This document shows positions 1-8,232 of a DNA stretch of 64,000 nucleotides, in pieces. Under the pieces are notes generated by a model. It had not been told where the DNA came from, made no database searches, and saw only the letters and a list, made by a program, of their open reading frames with translations. A program made the position numbers and the translations under genes. Source of the stretch: Chitinimonas viridis (GTDB lineage: Bacteria > Pseudomonadota > Gammaproteobacteria > Burkholderiales > Chitinimonadaceae); assembly GCF_030409555.1 (NCBI RefSeq), contig NZ_JAUFPU010000001.1, forward strand, positions 1 to 64,000, given 5' to 3'. How positions within the stretch are numbered: position 1 is the first letter of the stretch; each line of letters starts with the position of its first letter.

Positions 1-318
1 ACCCGTCAACACCTCCTCCGCAAAATTCCGCTACTTTCCGCACCAACACGCCTAAGTCGCTGATCTGTAATATCTCCGCAACACCCTCTTTTTATCGCTT
101 CCCAACCAAAACCCGCGCCAACTCGCGTGCGGCGGAACATCACGCCCTGCAAAAAAACCGAGAAAACCCAAAAAACCAGGCAAAACGCCCCGCAAGCGGG
201 GCGTTCGAGCGTGTGGTGGTCGAAATTTGCTTATATAAGTTTAGTGAACGCGCAAATAGCATGAGCAAAGCGTAAATGGCAAATCTCAAGTCCTGCAATC
301 ATTCGCAACAGCACGCGT
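1..318. other. Non-coding left edge of window
   Basis: No convincing gene is visible here; the ORF running in from the right on the plus strand is a shadow of the minus-strand gene that ends at 319. The only structured element is the hairpin at 184-205, which lies downstream of that gene. Confidence 0.6.
184..205 (-). terminator. Rho-independent terminator of the 319-975 gene
   Basis: A perfect 10-bp stem (AACGCCCCGC / GCGGGGCGTT) closes on a 2-nt loop. Read on the minus strand it is followed by a T-rich stretch (TTTTGCC, then GGTTTTTTGGG), as expected for termination of the gene ending at 319. Confidence 0.7.
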
Positions 319-975
319 TCAACGGAATGGATCCTGCTCGCGCGCGGCAATCCGCTCCAGTATTCGCGTTTCGCGCTCACGGATGGTCGCCAGGAACTCA
401 TCTGCACCCTTCATATGCAGGAATGCCGCCACGCCACGCTCCAGGAAATCCTGCAGCTCACCCAAACCGGCGATATGCGCCGGCCCATGCGCCAACTTCA
501 GCGCCAGTTGTACCAATGGCTTCTGCACCACCGCATCCAGCTCATGCCCCAGGTTGTCCACTAGGTCAATCTGCTCGCGCCTTGCCTCCAGGCCGCAGCG
601 ACGGTAAGCCTCGGCATAGCTGGAGGCATCAATGGCCAACAAGCCCATCTCGTCGAATAGCTGCACCGCCATAGCCGCATCCAACTCATGACTCAGTCGA
701 TTGAGGTGCAGCGCACTCTGAATCGCCGCCATCGCCCGGGCTGGCAGCAAGGCCCGCATCTTGCCAACGATGCGCTCGCCATCCTGGTCGCGCTTGGAGA
801 AATCCTTAGGACCGTAGAGGTCACTCAGAAAAAAAGCCGTCGCCTGGGCATAGCGCTCGCTTTCCCTTAGGTCGGCATAGGTCACCGCCAGCCGATCTGC
901 CTGCCAGCGTGCCAGCAGGTAACGAGGACGGCTCAGGCCACTTTGGACTATCTCTTCATCAGGTATGGCGGGCAT
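319..975 (-). CDS. FFLEELY-motif family protein (function unknown)
   Basis: The gene encodes a 218-residue soluble protein with no signal peptide or membrane helix. Near residue 47 the motif FFLSDLYGPKDFSKRD matches the FFLEELY-motif proteins common in beta-proteobacteria, which have no established function. The rest is predicted helical, with many Ala, Leu, Arg and Glu. It stands alone: a terminator follows it, and the next gene upstream is the divergent phasin. The ATG at 975 is the only good start in frame. No enzyme motif is visible, so no activity is assigned. Confidence 0.8.
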   Translation of the reverse strand: MPAIPDEEIVQSGLSRPRYLLARWQADRLAVTYADLRESERYAQATAFFLSDLYGPKDFSKRDQDGERIVGKMRALLPARAMAAIQSALHLNRLSHELDAAMAVQLFDEMGLLAIDASSYAEAYRRCGLEARREQIDLVDNLGHELDAVVQKPLVQLALKLAHGPAHIAGLGELQDFLERGVAAFLHMKGADEFLATIRERETRILERIAAREQDPFR

Positions 976-1325
976 GCTGTGGCAAAAAAGTGATTGGCAA
1001 AAATCCTACAGCGTGGCGCAAACGCATCTGCAGAAAGCCCGTTGCAGCAAGCGATTGCACCCCAAAGGGGCGGAACTACGACGTTGCGATGATACGACAG
1101 TGTGGTTTCGACACCAGACGACAAAAGAAAAAACCGATAAAAAACTGGCACTTAGCGCAACTACCTCGCGATAATTCATTCCAACACAGGTCGCCAAGCA
1201 AGCATTCTGGTGGTCGATTATAAGAGCCGCCAGCCAGAGCGGTGCTTGGGAGTAACGCAAGTTCGGCGCAACGCGCCCACCATTTCAAGTTTTTTGTTTT
1301 CCACTTTTAGAACTAGGAGTCCATC
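976..1325. other. Divergent promoter region upstream of the phasin
   Basis: This 350-base gap separates the divergent FFLEELY-motif gene and phasin gene and must carry both promoters. An AGGAG ribosome site lies at 1315-1319, just before the phasin ATG. The short ORFs in the gap have no family resemblance or credible ribosome sites. No clear -35/-10 pair could be assigned. Confidence 0.5.
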
Positions 1326-1766
1326 ATGGCAAAGTCGCTGAAGAAAGCTACCGAAGAGAAACAATACGCCCACGTCATCCTTGAATCCGCCAACCAGATT
1401 TGGCTGGCCGGCCTGGGCGCTTTCGCCAAGGCCCAAGGTGAAGGCGTCAAGGCATTCGACGGCCTGGTCGAAGCCGGCAAGCAAGTTGAAGAAAAGAGCC
1501 GCAAGTCGGCTGAGGAGAAAGTTGTGGCCGTAACCAGCAAAGCTACCGAAACCTGGGACAAGCTGGAACAAGTGTTCCAAGACCGCGTTGCCCGCGCCCT
1601 GAACGCACTGGGCGTGCCCAGCAACAAGGATCTGGCCGACCTGAACAAGCGCATCGACGAACTGAACAAGAGCGTCAATGAGCTGCTGAAGAAGCAAGCC
1701 GCCAAGCCCGCCGCCAAGGCTGAAGAAGCCAAGCCGGAAGCCAAGGCCGCCGCTGCCAAGGCCTAA
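1326..1766 (+). CDS. Phasin family protein (PHA granule associated)
   Basis: This 146-residue phasin of the PhaI/PhaF type coats polyhydroxyalkanoate granules. The core (residues about 15-115) is a long amphipathic helix with the typical segment ANQIWLAGLGAFAKAQGEG, followed by VKAFDGLVEAGKQVEEKSRK. Residues 95-120 (LADLNKRIDELNKSVNELLKK) look like a leucine-zipper oligomerisation helix. The tail is a Lys/Ala/Pro-rich run (KPAAKAEEAKPEAKAAAAKA) like the DNA-binding tail of PhaF, but much shorter. AGGAG lies 6 bases before the ATG, and a terminator follows. The gene implies that the organism stores PHA; no PHA synthase is in this window. Confidence 0.9.
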   Translation: MAKSLKKATEEKQYAHVILESANQIWLAGLGAFAKAQGEGVKAFDGLVEAGKQVEEKSRKSAEEKVVAVTSKATETWDKLEQVFQDRVARALNALGVPSNKDLADLNKRIDELNKSVNELLKKQAAKPAAKAEEAKPEAKAAAAKA

Positions 1767-1785
1767 TCAGGTCAATACAGCCTAG

Positions 1786-1818
1786 ACGGGGCGGTGCGTT
1801 GAACGCCCGCCCCGTTTT
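1786..1818 (+). terminator. Rho-independent terminator after the phasin gene
   Basis: ACGGGGCG (1786-1793) pairs with CGCCCCGT (1808-1815) and is followed by TTT. It lies 19 bases after the phasin stop codon. Confidence 0.75.
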
Positions 1819-1964
1819 GCTGGATTCTGCTGGAATGGATTTGTGCTCACCGCAGGGGCATTCCACCAGAACCTGGCATAGCGCAATAAGCGTTGGTATC
1901 TACCCATAGTGGTTAACCAAGCAATTGCTCTACAATCCACGCCCCGCCTCCCCGGAGTAGCACC

Positions 1965-3206
1965 ATGCCACGCGCCACGCGTAAACCCATCAAGCCGCAG
2001 ATCGGCCTCAACCTGGCCGCAGGCGGCCCCTTAGGCGCCATCTACGAGGTAGGCGCCCTATGCGCGCTGGATGAGGCCCTGGTAGGCATGGACTTCACCG
2101 ACCTGGATGTCTATGTCGGCGTCAGCGCGGGGGGGTTTATCTCGGCAGCGCTGGCCAACGGCATCTCTCCAAGCGAGATGTACCGCATCTTCATCACTAA
2201 TGACTCGCGCGATATTCCATTCGAGCCGGATCAGTTCCTGCGGCCCGCCTACCGCGAGTACTTCCGCCGGGCGATGGCCATACCCGAGCTGTTGCTGGAT
2301 TCGTTCTGGGATTTCATCACCCATCCGCGAGAAGTTGGCCTGACCGGCGCATTCATGCAACTGTCTCACGCCATACCTACCGGCCTGTTCGACAATAGCG
2401 AAATTGACCACTTCCTCAATCGCGTCTTTACCAGCGGTGGCCGCACCAACGATTTTCGCGCACTCAAGACCAAGCTCTATATCGTCGCCACCGACCTCGA
2501 TACGGGCCGCTCAGTCAAATTCGGCGGGCGTGGCCACGACCACGTACCCATCTCCAAGGCCGTACAAGCCTCAGCAGCCCTGCCCGGCCTGTTTCCGCCA
2601 GTAGAGATCGATGGCGATCATTATGTGGATGGCGCACTGAAGAAGACCTTGCACACATCCATCAGTCTTGATGAAGCCGCCCAGCTGGTCATCTGCATCA
2701 ATCCCATCGTGCCGTTCGATGCCCGCCTGGCACCGCATGGGCACCCCAATACCCGTGATCGCCTGATGCGTGGCGGTTTGCCCGTCGTATTATCGCAAAC
2801 CTTCCGATCCATCATCCATTCGCGCATGCGCGTTGGCATGCAGCGTTACGCCAATACTTACGAAGGTGCGGACGTCGTACTGTTCGAGCCCAGCCACGGC
2901 GATGAAGAAATCTTCTTCTCCAACGTATTCAGCTACTCCGATCGGGAGAATATGTGCGAGCACGCCTACCAGCACACCCGCGAGGATTTGCGCCGCCGTG
3001 CCGACGAGCTGGAACCCATCCTGGCCCGCCATGGCGTCAGCCTGAACAGGGAGGCTCTGGAAGAGGATCGCTGGCTATCGCGCAAGGCGCATGCTCGCTA
3101 CTGGCGCAAGTTCGACGATAAGCCAGAACCCGACACCTCCATCGACAAACTCTACTACACACTAGATCAGCTTGATCACTGGCTCAATGCCGAGAACGAG
3201 CATTGA
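1965..3206 (+). CDS. Patatin-like phospholipase
   Basis: The gene encodes a 413-residue patatin-fold serine hydrolase that would deacylate membrane or storage lipids. The catalytic parts are visible: an oxyanion-hole glycine stretch (AAGGPLGAIYEVG, from residue 18), the nucleophile elbow GVSAGG near residue 53, and the Asp of the Ser-Asp dyad in YVDGALKK near residue 222. The C-terminal third is helical and charged. No signal peptide is present, so it is probably cytosolic or membrane-peripheral. GGAG precedes the ATG. It is convergent with the GntR gene and shares a long hairpin with it. Because the phasin is adjacent, a role in PHA or lipid turnover is possible but unproven. Confidence 0.88.
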   Translation: MPRATRKPIKPQIGLNLAAGGPLGAIYEVGALCALDEALVGMDFTDLDVYVGVSAGGFISAALANGISPSEMYRIFITNDSRDIPFEPDQFLRPAYREYFRRAMAIPELLLDSFWDFITHPREVGLTGAFMQLSHAIPTGLFDNSEIDHFLNRVFTSGGRTNDFRALKTKLYIVATDLDTGRSVKFGGRGHDHVPISKAVQASAALPGLFPPVEIDGDHYVDGALKKTLHTSISLDEAAQLVICINPIVPFDARLAPHGHPNTRDRLMRGGLPVVLSQTFRSIIHSRMRVGMQRYANTYEGADVVLFEPSHGDEEIFFSNVFSYSDRENMCEHAYQHTREDLRRRADELEPILARHGVSLNREALEEDRWLSRKAHARYWRKFDDKPEPDTSIDKLYYTLDQLDHWLNAENEH

Positions 3207-3214
3207 TCGCCAAG

Positions 3215-3261
3215 TCCACAAATCAACAAAGCCGGCTATGCCGGCTTTGTTGATTTGTGGA
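3215..3261. terminator. Bidirectional terminator between convergent genes
   Basis: A perfect 22-bp inverted repeat (3215-3236 and 3240-3261) with a 3-nt loop sits between the patatin stop (3206) and the GntR stop (3270). The T-rich arms allow function in both directions. Confidence 0.85.
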
Positions 3262-3269
3262 GCAACCAT

Positions 3270-3905
3270 TCAGTCTTCGAAGTTCGCCTCGATAAAACTG
3301 ACATATGCCGCATGCAGGCGCTGCATGTGCTGCTCCAGCAAGCCCACATCCCCAGCCCTCAGCGCAGCGATATAGGTATGGCGCGATGGCGCATCTGCTG
3401 GGCGTTGGCCATCAGTAATGCGCACGACCTCCGCATAATAGCGGGTAGCGCGCTTGAGGTTGGTCTGTATCATGTCCAGCAGCAGCGGTCTATTGGACTT
3501 GGACAGCAACACCGCATAGTAGTGATGCAGGCGCTCCATGAAGAAACTGGCATCCAAACCACGTGGCGATTCCAGTTCATTGGTAATCGCTTCCAGGCTG
3601 GAAATCAGCGCCTCGTCCATCGTCGGCATGGCAATCTGGAAAGCCAGCGCCTCCAGCGCGTTGCGGATATCCGCGATGTCCGCGGCTTCGCCCTTGCGCA
3701 TCCGCGCCACAATGGCACCACGGTAAGCGAAATACTCGACCAAGCCTTCCACCTGCAAGCGCTGCAAGGCCTCTCGCAGGGGAATGGGGCTGACACCATA
3801 GCGATTGGCCAGCTCCACCTGCTTCAAGGGCTCGCCCGGAGCCAGGCCACCCCGGAAGATATCATCGCGGATTTCCTGAACTATCTTGTCAACCAGTGTG
3901 CTCAT
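3270..3905 (-). CDS. GntR/FadR-family transcriptional regulator
   Basis: A 211-residue regulator of the FadR (FCD) subfamily. The N-terminal winged helix carries the usual motif VSPIPLREALQRLQVEGLVE (about residues 37-56). The C-terminal helical FCD domain contains the metal-binding pattern seen in this family, with D-x-x-x-R in DIADIRNALE and later His residues (LHHYYAVL, SRHTYIAAL). Such proteins respond to organic acids or acyl ligands. The in-frame ORF extends to 3992, but the ATG at 3905 (MSTLVDK) starts just before the conserved helix and has AAGG upstream. The target genes are unknown; it is convergent with the patatin gene, so it is not in one operon with it. Confidence 0.85.
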   Translation of the reverse strand: MSTLVDKIVQEIRDDIFRGGLAPGEPLKQVELANRYGVSPIPLREALQRLQVEGLVEYFAYRGAIVARMRKGEAADIADIRNALEALAFQIAMPTMDEALISSLEAITNELESPRGLDASFFMERLHHYYAVLLSKSNRPLLLDMIQTNLKRATRYYAEVVRITDGQRPADAPSRHTYIAALRAGDVGLLEQHMQRLHAAYVSFIEANFED

Positions 3906-4537
3906 ACCTTGTCGCTTCTGGCCCGGCAGGCCCGTTGCTGATCCATCAAAACCGTCGAGTCTAACAAACACGCCGGTAGTTTCACCCCACAAAAACTAGG
4001 GGATAACCCTAACAAAGTCAGTCACTAAGAGAATATTAGATATATCATACCGTCGCGGAAAATTTTGCCCTCACAGGCTCAGTACTGCACGCCCAGCAGC
4101 AGCAGGAAAGGATCATCCTCGCCTCAGGCAACTTGCCTAGACAGGCCGTGTGATTAGTAACAAAAATCCGGGCTGGGCAATTTGCTGCCTAAATTTTGCT
4201 TTAAGACTACCGTTCGAAAAATTTATCGTCCAATACAAAATTCGCATGACGCTGATAAATTTTACAAATGCTGTTGTTTGTAAAGGACAAACAGGTGGTT
4301 TTGATGTCAAAATGGCTGGCATAAGCAGCGTCGCATTGCAACATGCCTCGCGCATAGCGCAGAGTCGCAGTAAAATTGCATTGCGCTAGACTAAGGATGT
4401 ATGCCGACTGCAGGGGGGCATGAACCAAGCAGCTAGTTTGGCGTCAGACTGGCATTTACAGCCAGCACCGGCATTCGACATATCGGCCAATGTGGCCGGC
4501 ATGACAGACCGATATAACAGGATTGCGGACGACCGCC
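3906..4537. other. AT-rich intergenic region with overlapping palindromes
   Basis: This 632-base gap has clearly lower GC than its surroundings. No ORF in it looks real. It holds TTTACAAA (4261-4268) and TTTGTAAA (4277-4284), an 8-8-8 inverted repeat, overlapped by GTTTGT/ACAAAC at 4276-4281 and 4287-4292. These look like a repressor operator for one of the flanking regulator genes. No clear promoter hexamers were assigned. Confidence 0.5.
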
Positions 4538-4846
4538 ATGAAATTATTCGACAAGATGTTCAACCCCCGCGATGTGCGTCGCAAATTGGGCCTGAACCAG
4601 CAAGAGTTCTGGACCAAGATCGGCGTGACACAAAGCGGTGGCTCCCGCTATGAGAGCGGCCGCAACATGCCCAAGCCCGTCAAGGAGCTGTTGCGTCTGG
4701 TACATGTGGAGCAAGTAGATTTGACCCGGGTACGCCGTGAGGACTTCGAAATTATCGAGTATCTCAAGGAGAACCACCCTGATCTGTACAAAAGCCTGCA
4801 AAAAGCCGTCAAAGCACGCCCAGAAGGTGAGCTCGAAGGCCAGTAA
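4538..4846 (+). CDS. Small helix-turn-helix DNA-binding protein
   Basis: A 102-residue protein whose first half is an XRE-like HTH: RDVRRKLGLNQQEFWTKIGV then TQSGGSRYESGRNMP, in which the SGGSRYESG segment corresponds to the recognition helix and the turn after it. The second half is charged and helical with no known ligand domain. Related small HTH proteins occur in Neisseriales genomes. A TTG at 4523 would add five residues; the ATG at 4538 is preferred. A terminator follows directly, so it is monocistronic. Its targets are unknown. Confidence 0.75.
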   Translation: MKLFDKMFNPRDVRRKLGLNQQEFWTKIGVTQSGGSRYESGRNMPKPVKELLRLVHVEQVDLTRVRREDFEIIEYLKENHPDLYKSLQKAVKARPEGELEGQ

Positions 4847-4871
4847 GCCGGACCTACCATCCGAAAAGTAG

Positions 4872-4899
4872 AACGCGCACCTTCCGGTGCGCGTTTTGC
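4872..4899 (+). terminator. Rho-independent terminator of the HTH gene
   Basis: AACGCGCACC (4872-4881) and GGTGCGCGTT (4886-4895) form a 10-bp stem with a TTCC loop, followed by TTTGCTTTTTC. It lies 26 bases after the stop codon at 4846. Confidence 0.85.
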
Positions 4900-4914
4900 T
4901 TTTTCAGCCCCAAG

Positions 4915-5787
4915 CTAGAGGCTAAGTTTCACCGCCAGCCCCAAAGCCGCAATGCGGTCAGCGAAAGCCTGCATCCAGGCCTCTGGCAGGCGGCTCAAGC
5001 GGGGGGCTTCCGGCTGGGTAGAGGGCCTTGCCAATCCATACAGCAGCACCCCCTCAAGTTTTGCGCCTTCCGCACATGCTGCTTGCACCAGGTCCAGCCA
5101 AGCCCGCTGCTCCTCCTCTGAGGGTGGCAACCCATCCGTGGCAAACATGCATGTCTGCAACCAGGTCGGACAATGCGCCGTGGCGGCCTTCAAGTGACGC
5201 ACGACCTGTGCCTCGCTCAAGGCAATCTGGTTGACCTCGCTATATCCCGCCACCGGTGCCCGGTCAAACTTGAACCACACCTCCCCCCCCAATGCCGCCA
5301 GACGGGCAAGTGCCGCTTGCACCGCAGGCTTGTACATTTGGCTGCCATTGGTAATCAGCACCAACTTGATCTGCCCCAGCAAACCAAAACGCCGCATGGC
5401 ATCGCCGAGCAGATCCACCACCTCACCGAACTGCTTGCTGGAGGTCGGCTCACCATTGCCAGAGAGGGCCAGGTCATTCAGCCGGCGCGCCTCTTCCGGC
5501 ACGCTACGCTGCATGAAATCGCCATGCACGATCTCCTCCAGCATCGCATCCAGCTCATCGGCCAGTTGCGCCAGATCCAACACCGGTGCATTGCCGCGTA
5601 CCAACTCAGGTACCTGGCAATATACGCAGCGCCAGTTACAGGCATTATTGGGATTCAGGTTGATGCCCACCGAGACGCCACCCGCACGACGGGAAACCAC
5701 TGGGTAGATGTACTTGAAGCCCAATATGTCACGGCGATGATCAGTCACCGCCAAGGGCACGAGTGGTTTGAGGGTAGATTCAGACAC
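4915..5787 (-). CDS. Radical SAM protein
   Basis: A 290-residue radical S-adenosylmethionine enzyme. The 4Fe-4S ligand motif is CNWRCVYC (C-x3-C-x2-C, near residue 51). SGNGEPT is the glycine-rich SAM-binding strand, and later strands (IKLVLITNGSQMY, WFKFDR) continue the TIM-barrel core. There is no extra cluster or substrate domain that would name the reaction. It starts with GTG immediately after the TAA of the universal stress protein gene (TAAGTG), so the two are cotranscribed and translationally coupled. The substrate cannot be predicted from the sequence. Confidence 0.85.
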   Translation of the reverse strand: MSESTLKPLVPLAVTDHRRDILGFKYIYPVVSRRAGGVSVGINLNPNNACNWRCVYCQVPELVRGNAPVLDLAQLADELDAMLEEIVHGDFMQRSVPEEARRLNDLALSGNGEPTSSKQFGEVVDLLGDAMRRFGLLGQIKLVLITNGSQMYKPAVQAALARLAALGGEVWFKFDRAPVAGYSEVNQIALSEAQVVRHLKAATAHCPTWLQTCMFATDGLPPSEEEQRAWLDLVQAACAEGAKLEGVLLYGLARPSTQPEAPRLSRLPEAWMQAFADRIAALGLAVKLSL

Positions 5788-6240
5788 TTATTTCTGGCGC
5801 TTGATGGGAAAAAGAAGAATCGGCACGGGCGCATGCCTGATCACCCCTTCTGCGACACTGCCCATCAGCAGATGATCGAGACCGGTCCAGCCATGCGAAC
5901 CCATGATGATGATATCAGCCTGCCAGCTCCTCGCGTCGCCGATCAGGGCAGTAGCAATCGACCCCCCCCAGATTTCTATCATCGCCGTCTCGGTTTCCAC
6001 GCCATTTCCCTGCAGCAGGGCATGTGCGCTCTCCAGCACCTTACGGCCGTTTTCCCGCAGGTTGGTCTGCAATTCACCCACATCCACGAACTCAGCCCCT
6101 CCCCACGTGAACTGCGCCAGATCGATCACATGCACCAAGCGGGTCTTGCCATGCTGCTCGCAGCAAAAGCGGGTGGTCTCCACCAAGGCCTGTCTTGATG
6201 TCTCACTGTCGTCCACCGGTACCAGTATGCGTTGATACAT
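5788..6240 (-). CDS. Universal stress protein, UspA family
   Basis: This 150-residue single-domain UspA protein opens with MYQRILVPVDDSETSRQAL. The ATP-binding loop is intact: GSHGWTGLDHLLMGSVAEGV carries the G-x2-G-x9-G(S) pattern of ATP-binding members, followed by APVPILLF. The ATG at 6240 is chosen over the ORF start at 6285 because it sits at the conserved first strand and follows a GAGGGGAGGGGTGA ribosome site. It is the first gene of a pair with the radical SAM gene. A general stress or oxygen-limitation role is family knowledge only. Confidence 0.9.
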   Translation of the reverse strand: MYQRILVPVDDSETSRQALVETTRFCCEQHGKTRLVHVIDLAQFTWGGAEFVDVGELQTNLRENGRKVLESAHALLQGNGVETETAMIEIWGGSIATALIGDARSWQADIIIMGSHGWTGLDHLLMGSVAEGVIRHAPVPILLFPIKRQK

Positions 6241-6362
6241 GATGTCACCCCTCCCCTCAGATGCAGCACAGATACATCCACTCACTCACTATAGCCCTGC
6301 GGTTGCCGATAGACCGCAGCGAGGCTTACACTCGGCACAAGAACCTAGCAGATGATCGATAG

Positions 6363-6803
6363 ATGGCCCGCGTAAAACTGGATCTGCCCGAGCATTTCCC
6401 CTACTCCACCCTGATCGAGATAGGCATAGGCCACATCAACTACGGTGGTCATCTGGGCAACGATTCAGCGCTCACCCTGGCCCATGAGGCAAGGCTGCGG
6501 TTTCTGCGATCGCTGGGCTTCAGCGAGTTGGACATCGCCGGTTACGGATTGATTCAAACCGATGCCGTACTGGTCTACAAGAACCAGGCATTCTGGGGCG
6601 AAACCCTGGTCGCCGAAGTCACTGCCGACGAGTTCAGCAAGTATGGCTGTGACCTCTACTACCGCTTCCGCCAGCAATCCGATGGCCGTGAAGTACTCCA
6701 TGCCAAGACAGGCGTGGTATTTTTCGATTACCAGAACAAGAAGCTGGCCGCCGTACCGGCCGAATTCCTGAACGCCCTGGGGCATCCCGTCCCGGCTGTT
6801 TGA
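6363..6803 (+). CDS. Acyl-CoA thioesterase, hotdog fold
   Basis: A 146-residue single hotdog-domain protein of the 4HBT/YbgC kind. The catalytic segment is HINYGGHLGNDSALTLAHEARLRF (residues about 24-47), in which the family Asp/Asn and the following helix are recognisable, and a strand KTGVVFFDYQNKK lies near the C-terminus. Such enzymes hydrolyse short or medium acyl-CoA thioesters. The gene is followed at 40 bases by the TerB-like gene in the same direction. The substrate is not predictable. Confidence 0.82.
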   Translation: MARVKLDLPEHFPYSTLIEIGIGHINYGGHLGNDSALTLAHEARLRFLRSLGFSELDIAGYGLIQTDAVLVYKNQAFWGETLVAEVTADEFSKYGCDLYYRFRQQSDGREVLHAKTGVVFFDYQNKKLAAVPAEFLNALGHPVPAV

Positions 6804-6842
6804 TCGCTGTTACAAAACCGAGAACGAGCAGGAGCACATGCG

Positions 6843-7259
6843 ATGATGAAGAAATACCCCGCCAACAGCCCCGAATCCATGGCTCGCCTGCTGGTGATGC
6901 TGATGATGAGTGACGGCAATCTCGACCCGCGCGAGATTGATAGCCTGGAAACCCTGCATATCTACGAAGCACTCGATATCAGCCGCACCCGCTTTATCGA
7001 AGTGCTGCATGCCTACTGCAACGACCTTAGCGATGAGGCTGACGACGAAGGCCGTATCCAGTTGGTCGACCGGCAACGGGTGGATGACCTGCTCGATACC
7101 GTGACCGAACCCAAGAAGCAGCTGCTGGTCGCCACCCTGGCACTGGATATGGCCAAGGCAGACCGCTCGATCTCTGAACCGGAACTGGCCATCTATGCCC
7201 ATATGCTGGATCGCTGGCACTTGTCGCTGGACGATATCGAAGCCGCTTACGCCAAGTAA
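6843..7259 (+). CDS. TerB-like (tellurite resistance-type) protein
   Basis: A 138-residue all-helical protein of the TerB superfamily. Two acidic loop-helix units are visible, DGNLDPREIDSLE (about residue 25) and DRSISEPELAIYA (about residue 110); these are the paired metal-binding turns of the fold. The ATG at 6843 is followed at once by a second in-frame ATG, and either could be used. It lies between a thioesterase and a MoxR ATPase, a combination suggesting a membrane-stress role. Tellurite resistance itself is not implied, because the other ter genes are absent. Confidence 0.75.
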   Translation: MMKKYPANSPESMARLLVMLMMSDGNLDPREIDSLETLHIYEALDISRTRFIEVLHAYCNDLSDEADDEGRIQLVDRQRVDDLLDTVTEPKKQLLVATLALDMAKADRSISEPELAIYAHMLDRWHLSLDDIEAAYAK

Positions 7260-7376
7260 GCAGCGCTTTATAAGCGCTCCATGCAGGCAGAGTTGGCAGC
7301 CAGGCCAGCTCTGCCCGTAAAATCGCGGCATCTTACAGAACCTGCCCCATGGCAGGTGCCAACACAGGATGCACGC

Positions 7377-8228
7377 ATGAGTTCTGCCCCACGCTTTACC
7401 GGTACCGACAGCTATATCGCCACGCCAGACCTGATGCTGGCTGTCAATGCCGCCATTACCCTGCAACGCCCCCTGTTGATCAAGGGAGAGCCGGGTACCG
7501 GCAAGACCCTGCTGGCCGAAGAAATCGCCCGCAGCCTGAACGCCCCGCTGATCAGCTGGCATATCAAGTCCACCACCAAGGCCCAGCAAGGCCTGTACGA
7601 ATACGATGCGGTATCGCGCCTGCGCGACGGCCAACTGGGCGACCCACGGGTCAACGATATTGCCCACTACATCGTGCGCGGCAAACTGTGGGAAGCCTTC
7701 GAGAGCGGACAGCAGGCCGTGCTGCTGATAGACGAGATCGACAAAGCCGACATCGAATTCCCCAACGACCTGCTGCGCGAGCTGGATCGCATGGCCTTCG
7801 ATGTCTATGAAACCCGCCAGACCATCACCGCCCAGCATCGCCCCATCATCATCATCACCAGCAACAATGAGAAGGAACTACCAGACGCCTTCCTGCGCCG
7901 CTGTTTCTTCCACTACATCCGCTTCCCTGACAAGGACACCATGCGGCAGATCGTGGATGTGCATTTCCCGCAGCTGCATCAGGAACTGCTGAGCGAAGCC
8001 ATGGAACTGTTCTACGCCTTGCGCGACATGCCCGGCCTCAAGAAGAAGCCGTCGACCTCAGAGCTGATAGACTGGCTCAAGCTGCTATTGGCGGATCAGG
8101 TGCCACCCACGTCACTCCGCGCAGGCAATGGGCTGCCACCTCTCTCCGGTGCCTTGCTCAAGAACGAACAGGACATCGGCCTGTTCGAGCGCCTGGTCAA
8201 GATGGTCAAGGCACGCACACAGGCCTGA
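7377..8228 (+). CDS. MoxR-family AAA+ ATPase
   Basis: A 283-residue MoxR-type chaperone ATPase. Walker A is GEPGTGKT (about residue 38) and Walker B is AVLLIDEIDKAD. The sensor segment IIIITSNNEKELPDAFLRRC holds the arginine finger region. MoxR proteins usually remodel a partner with a VWA domain, but none is adjacent here. The ATG at 7377 is preferred to 7281 because of an upstream CAGGA site and the family start. The stop is followed 4 bases later by the next ATG. This is a different MoxR from the one at 36553-37656. Confidence 0.88.
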   Translation: MSSAPRFTGTDSYIATPDLMLAVNAAITLQRPLLIKGEPGTGKTLLAEEIARSLNAPLISWHIKSTTKAQQGLYEYDAVSRLRDGQLGDPRVNDIAHYIVRGKLWEAFESGQQAVLLIDEIDKADIEFPNDLLRELDRMAFDVYETRQTITAQHRPIIIITSNNEKELPDAFLRRCFFHYIRFPDKDTMRQIVDVHFPQLHQELLSEAMELFYALRDMPGLKKKPSTSELIDWLKLLLADQVPPTSLRAGNGLPPLSGALLKNEQDIGLFERLVKMVKARTQA

Positions 8229-8232
8229 TGCC

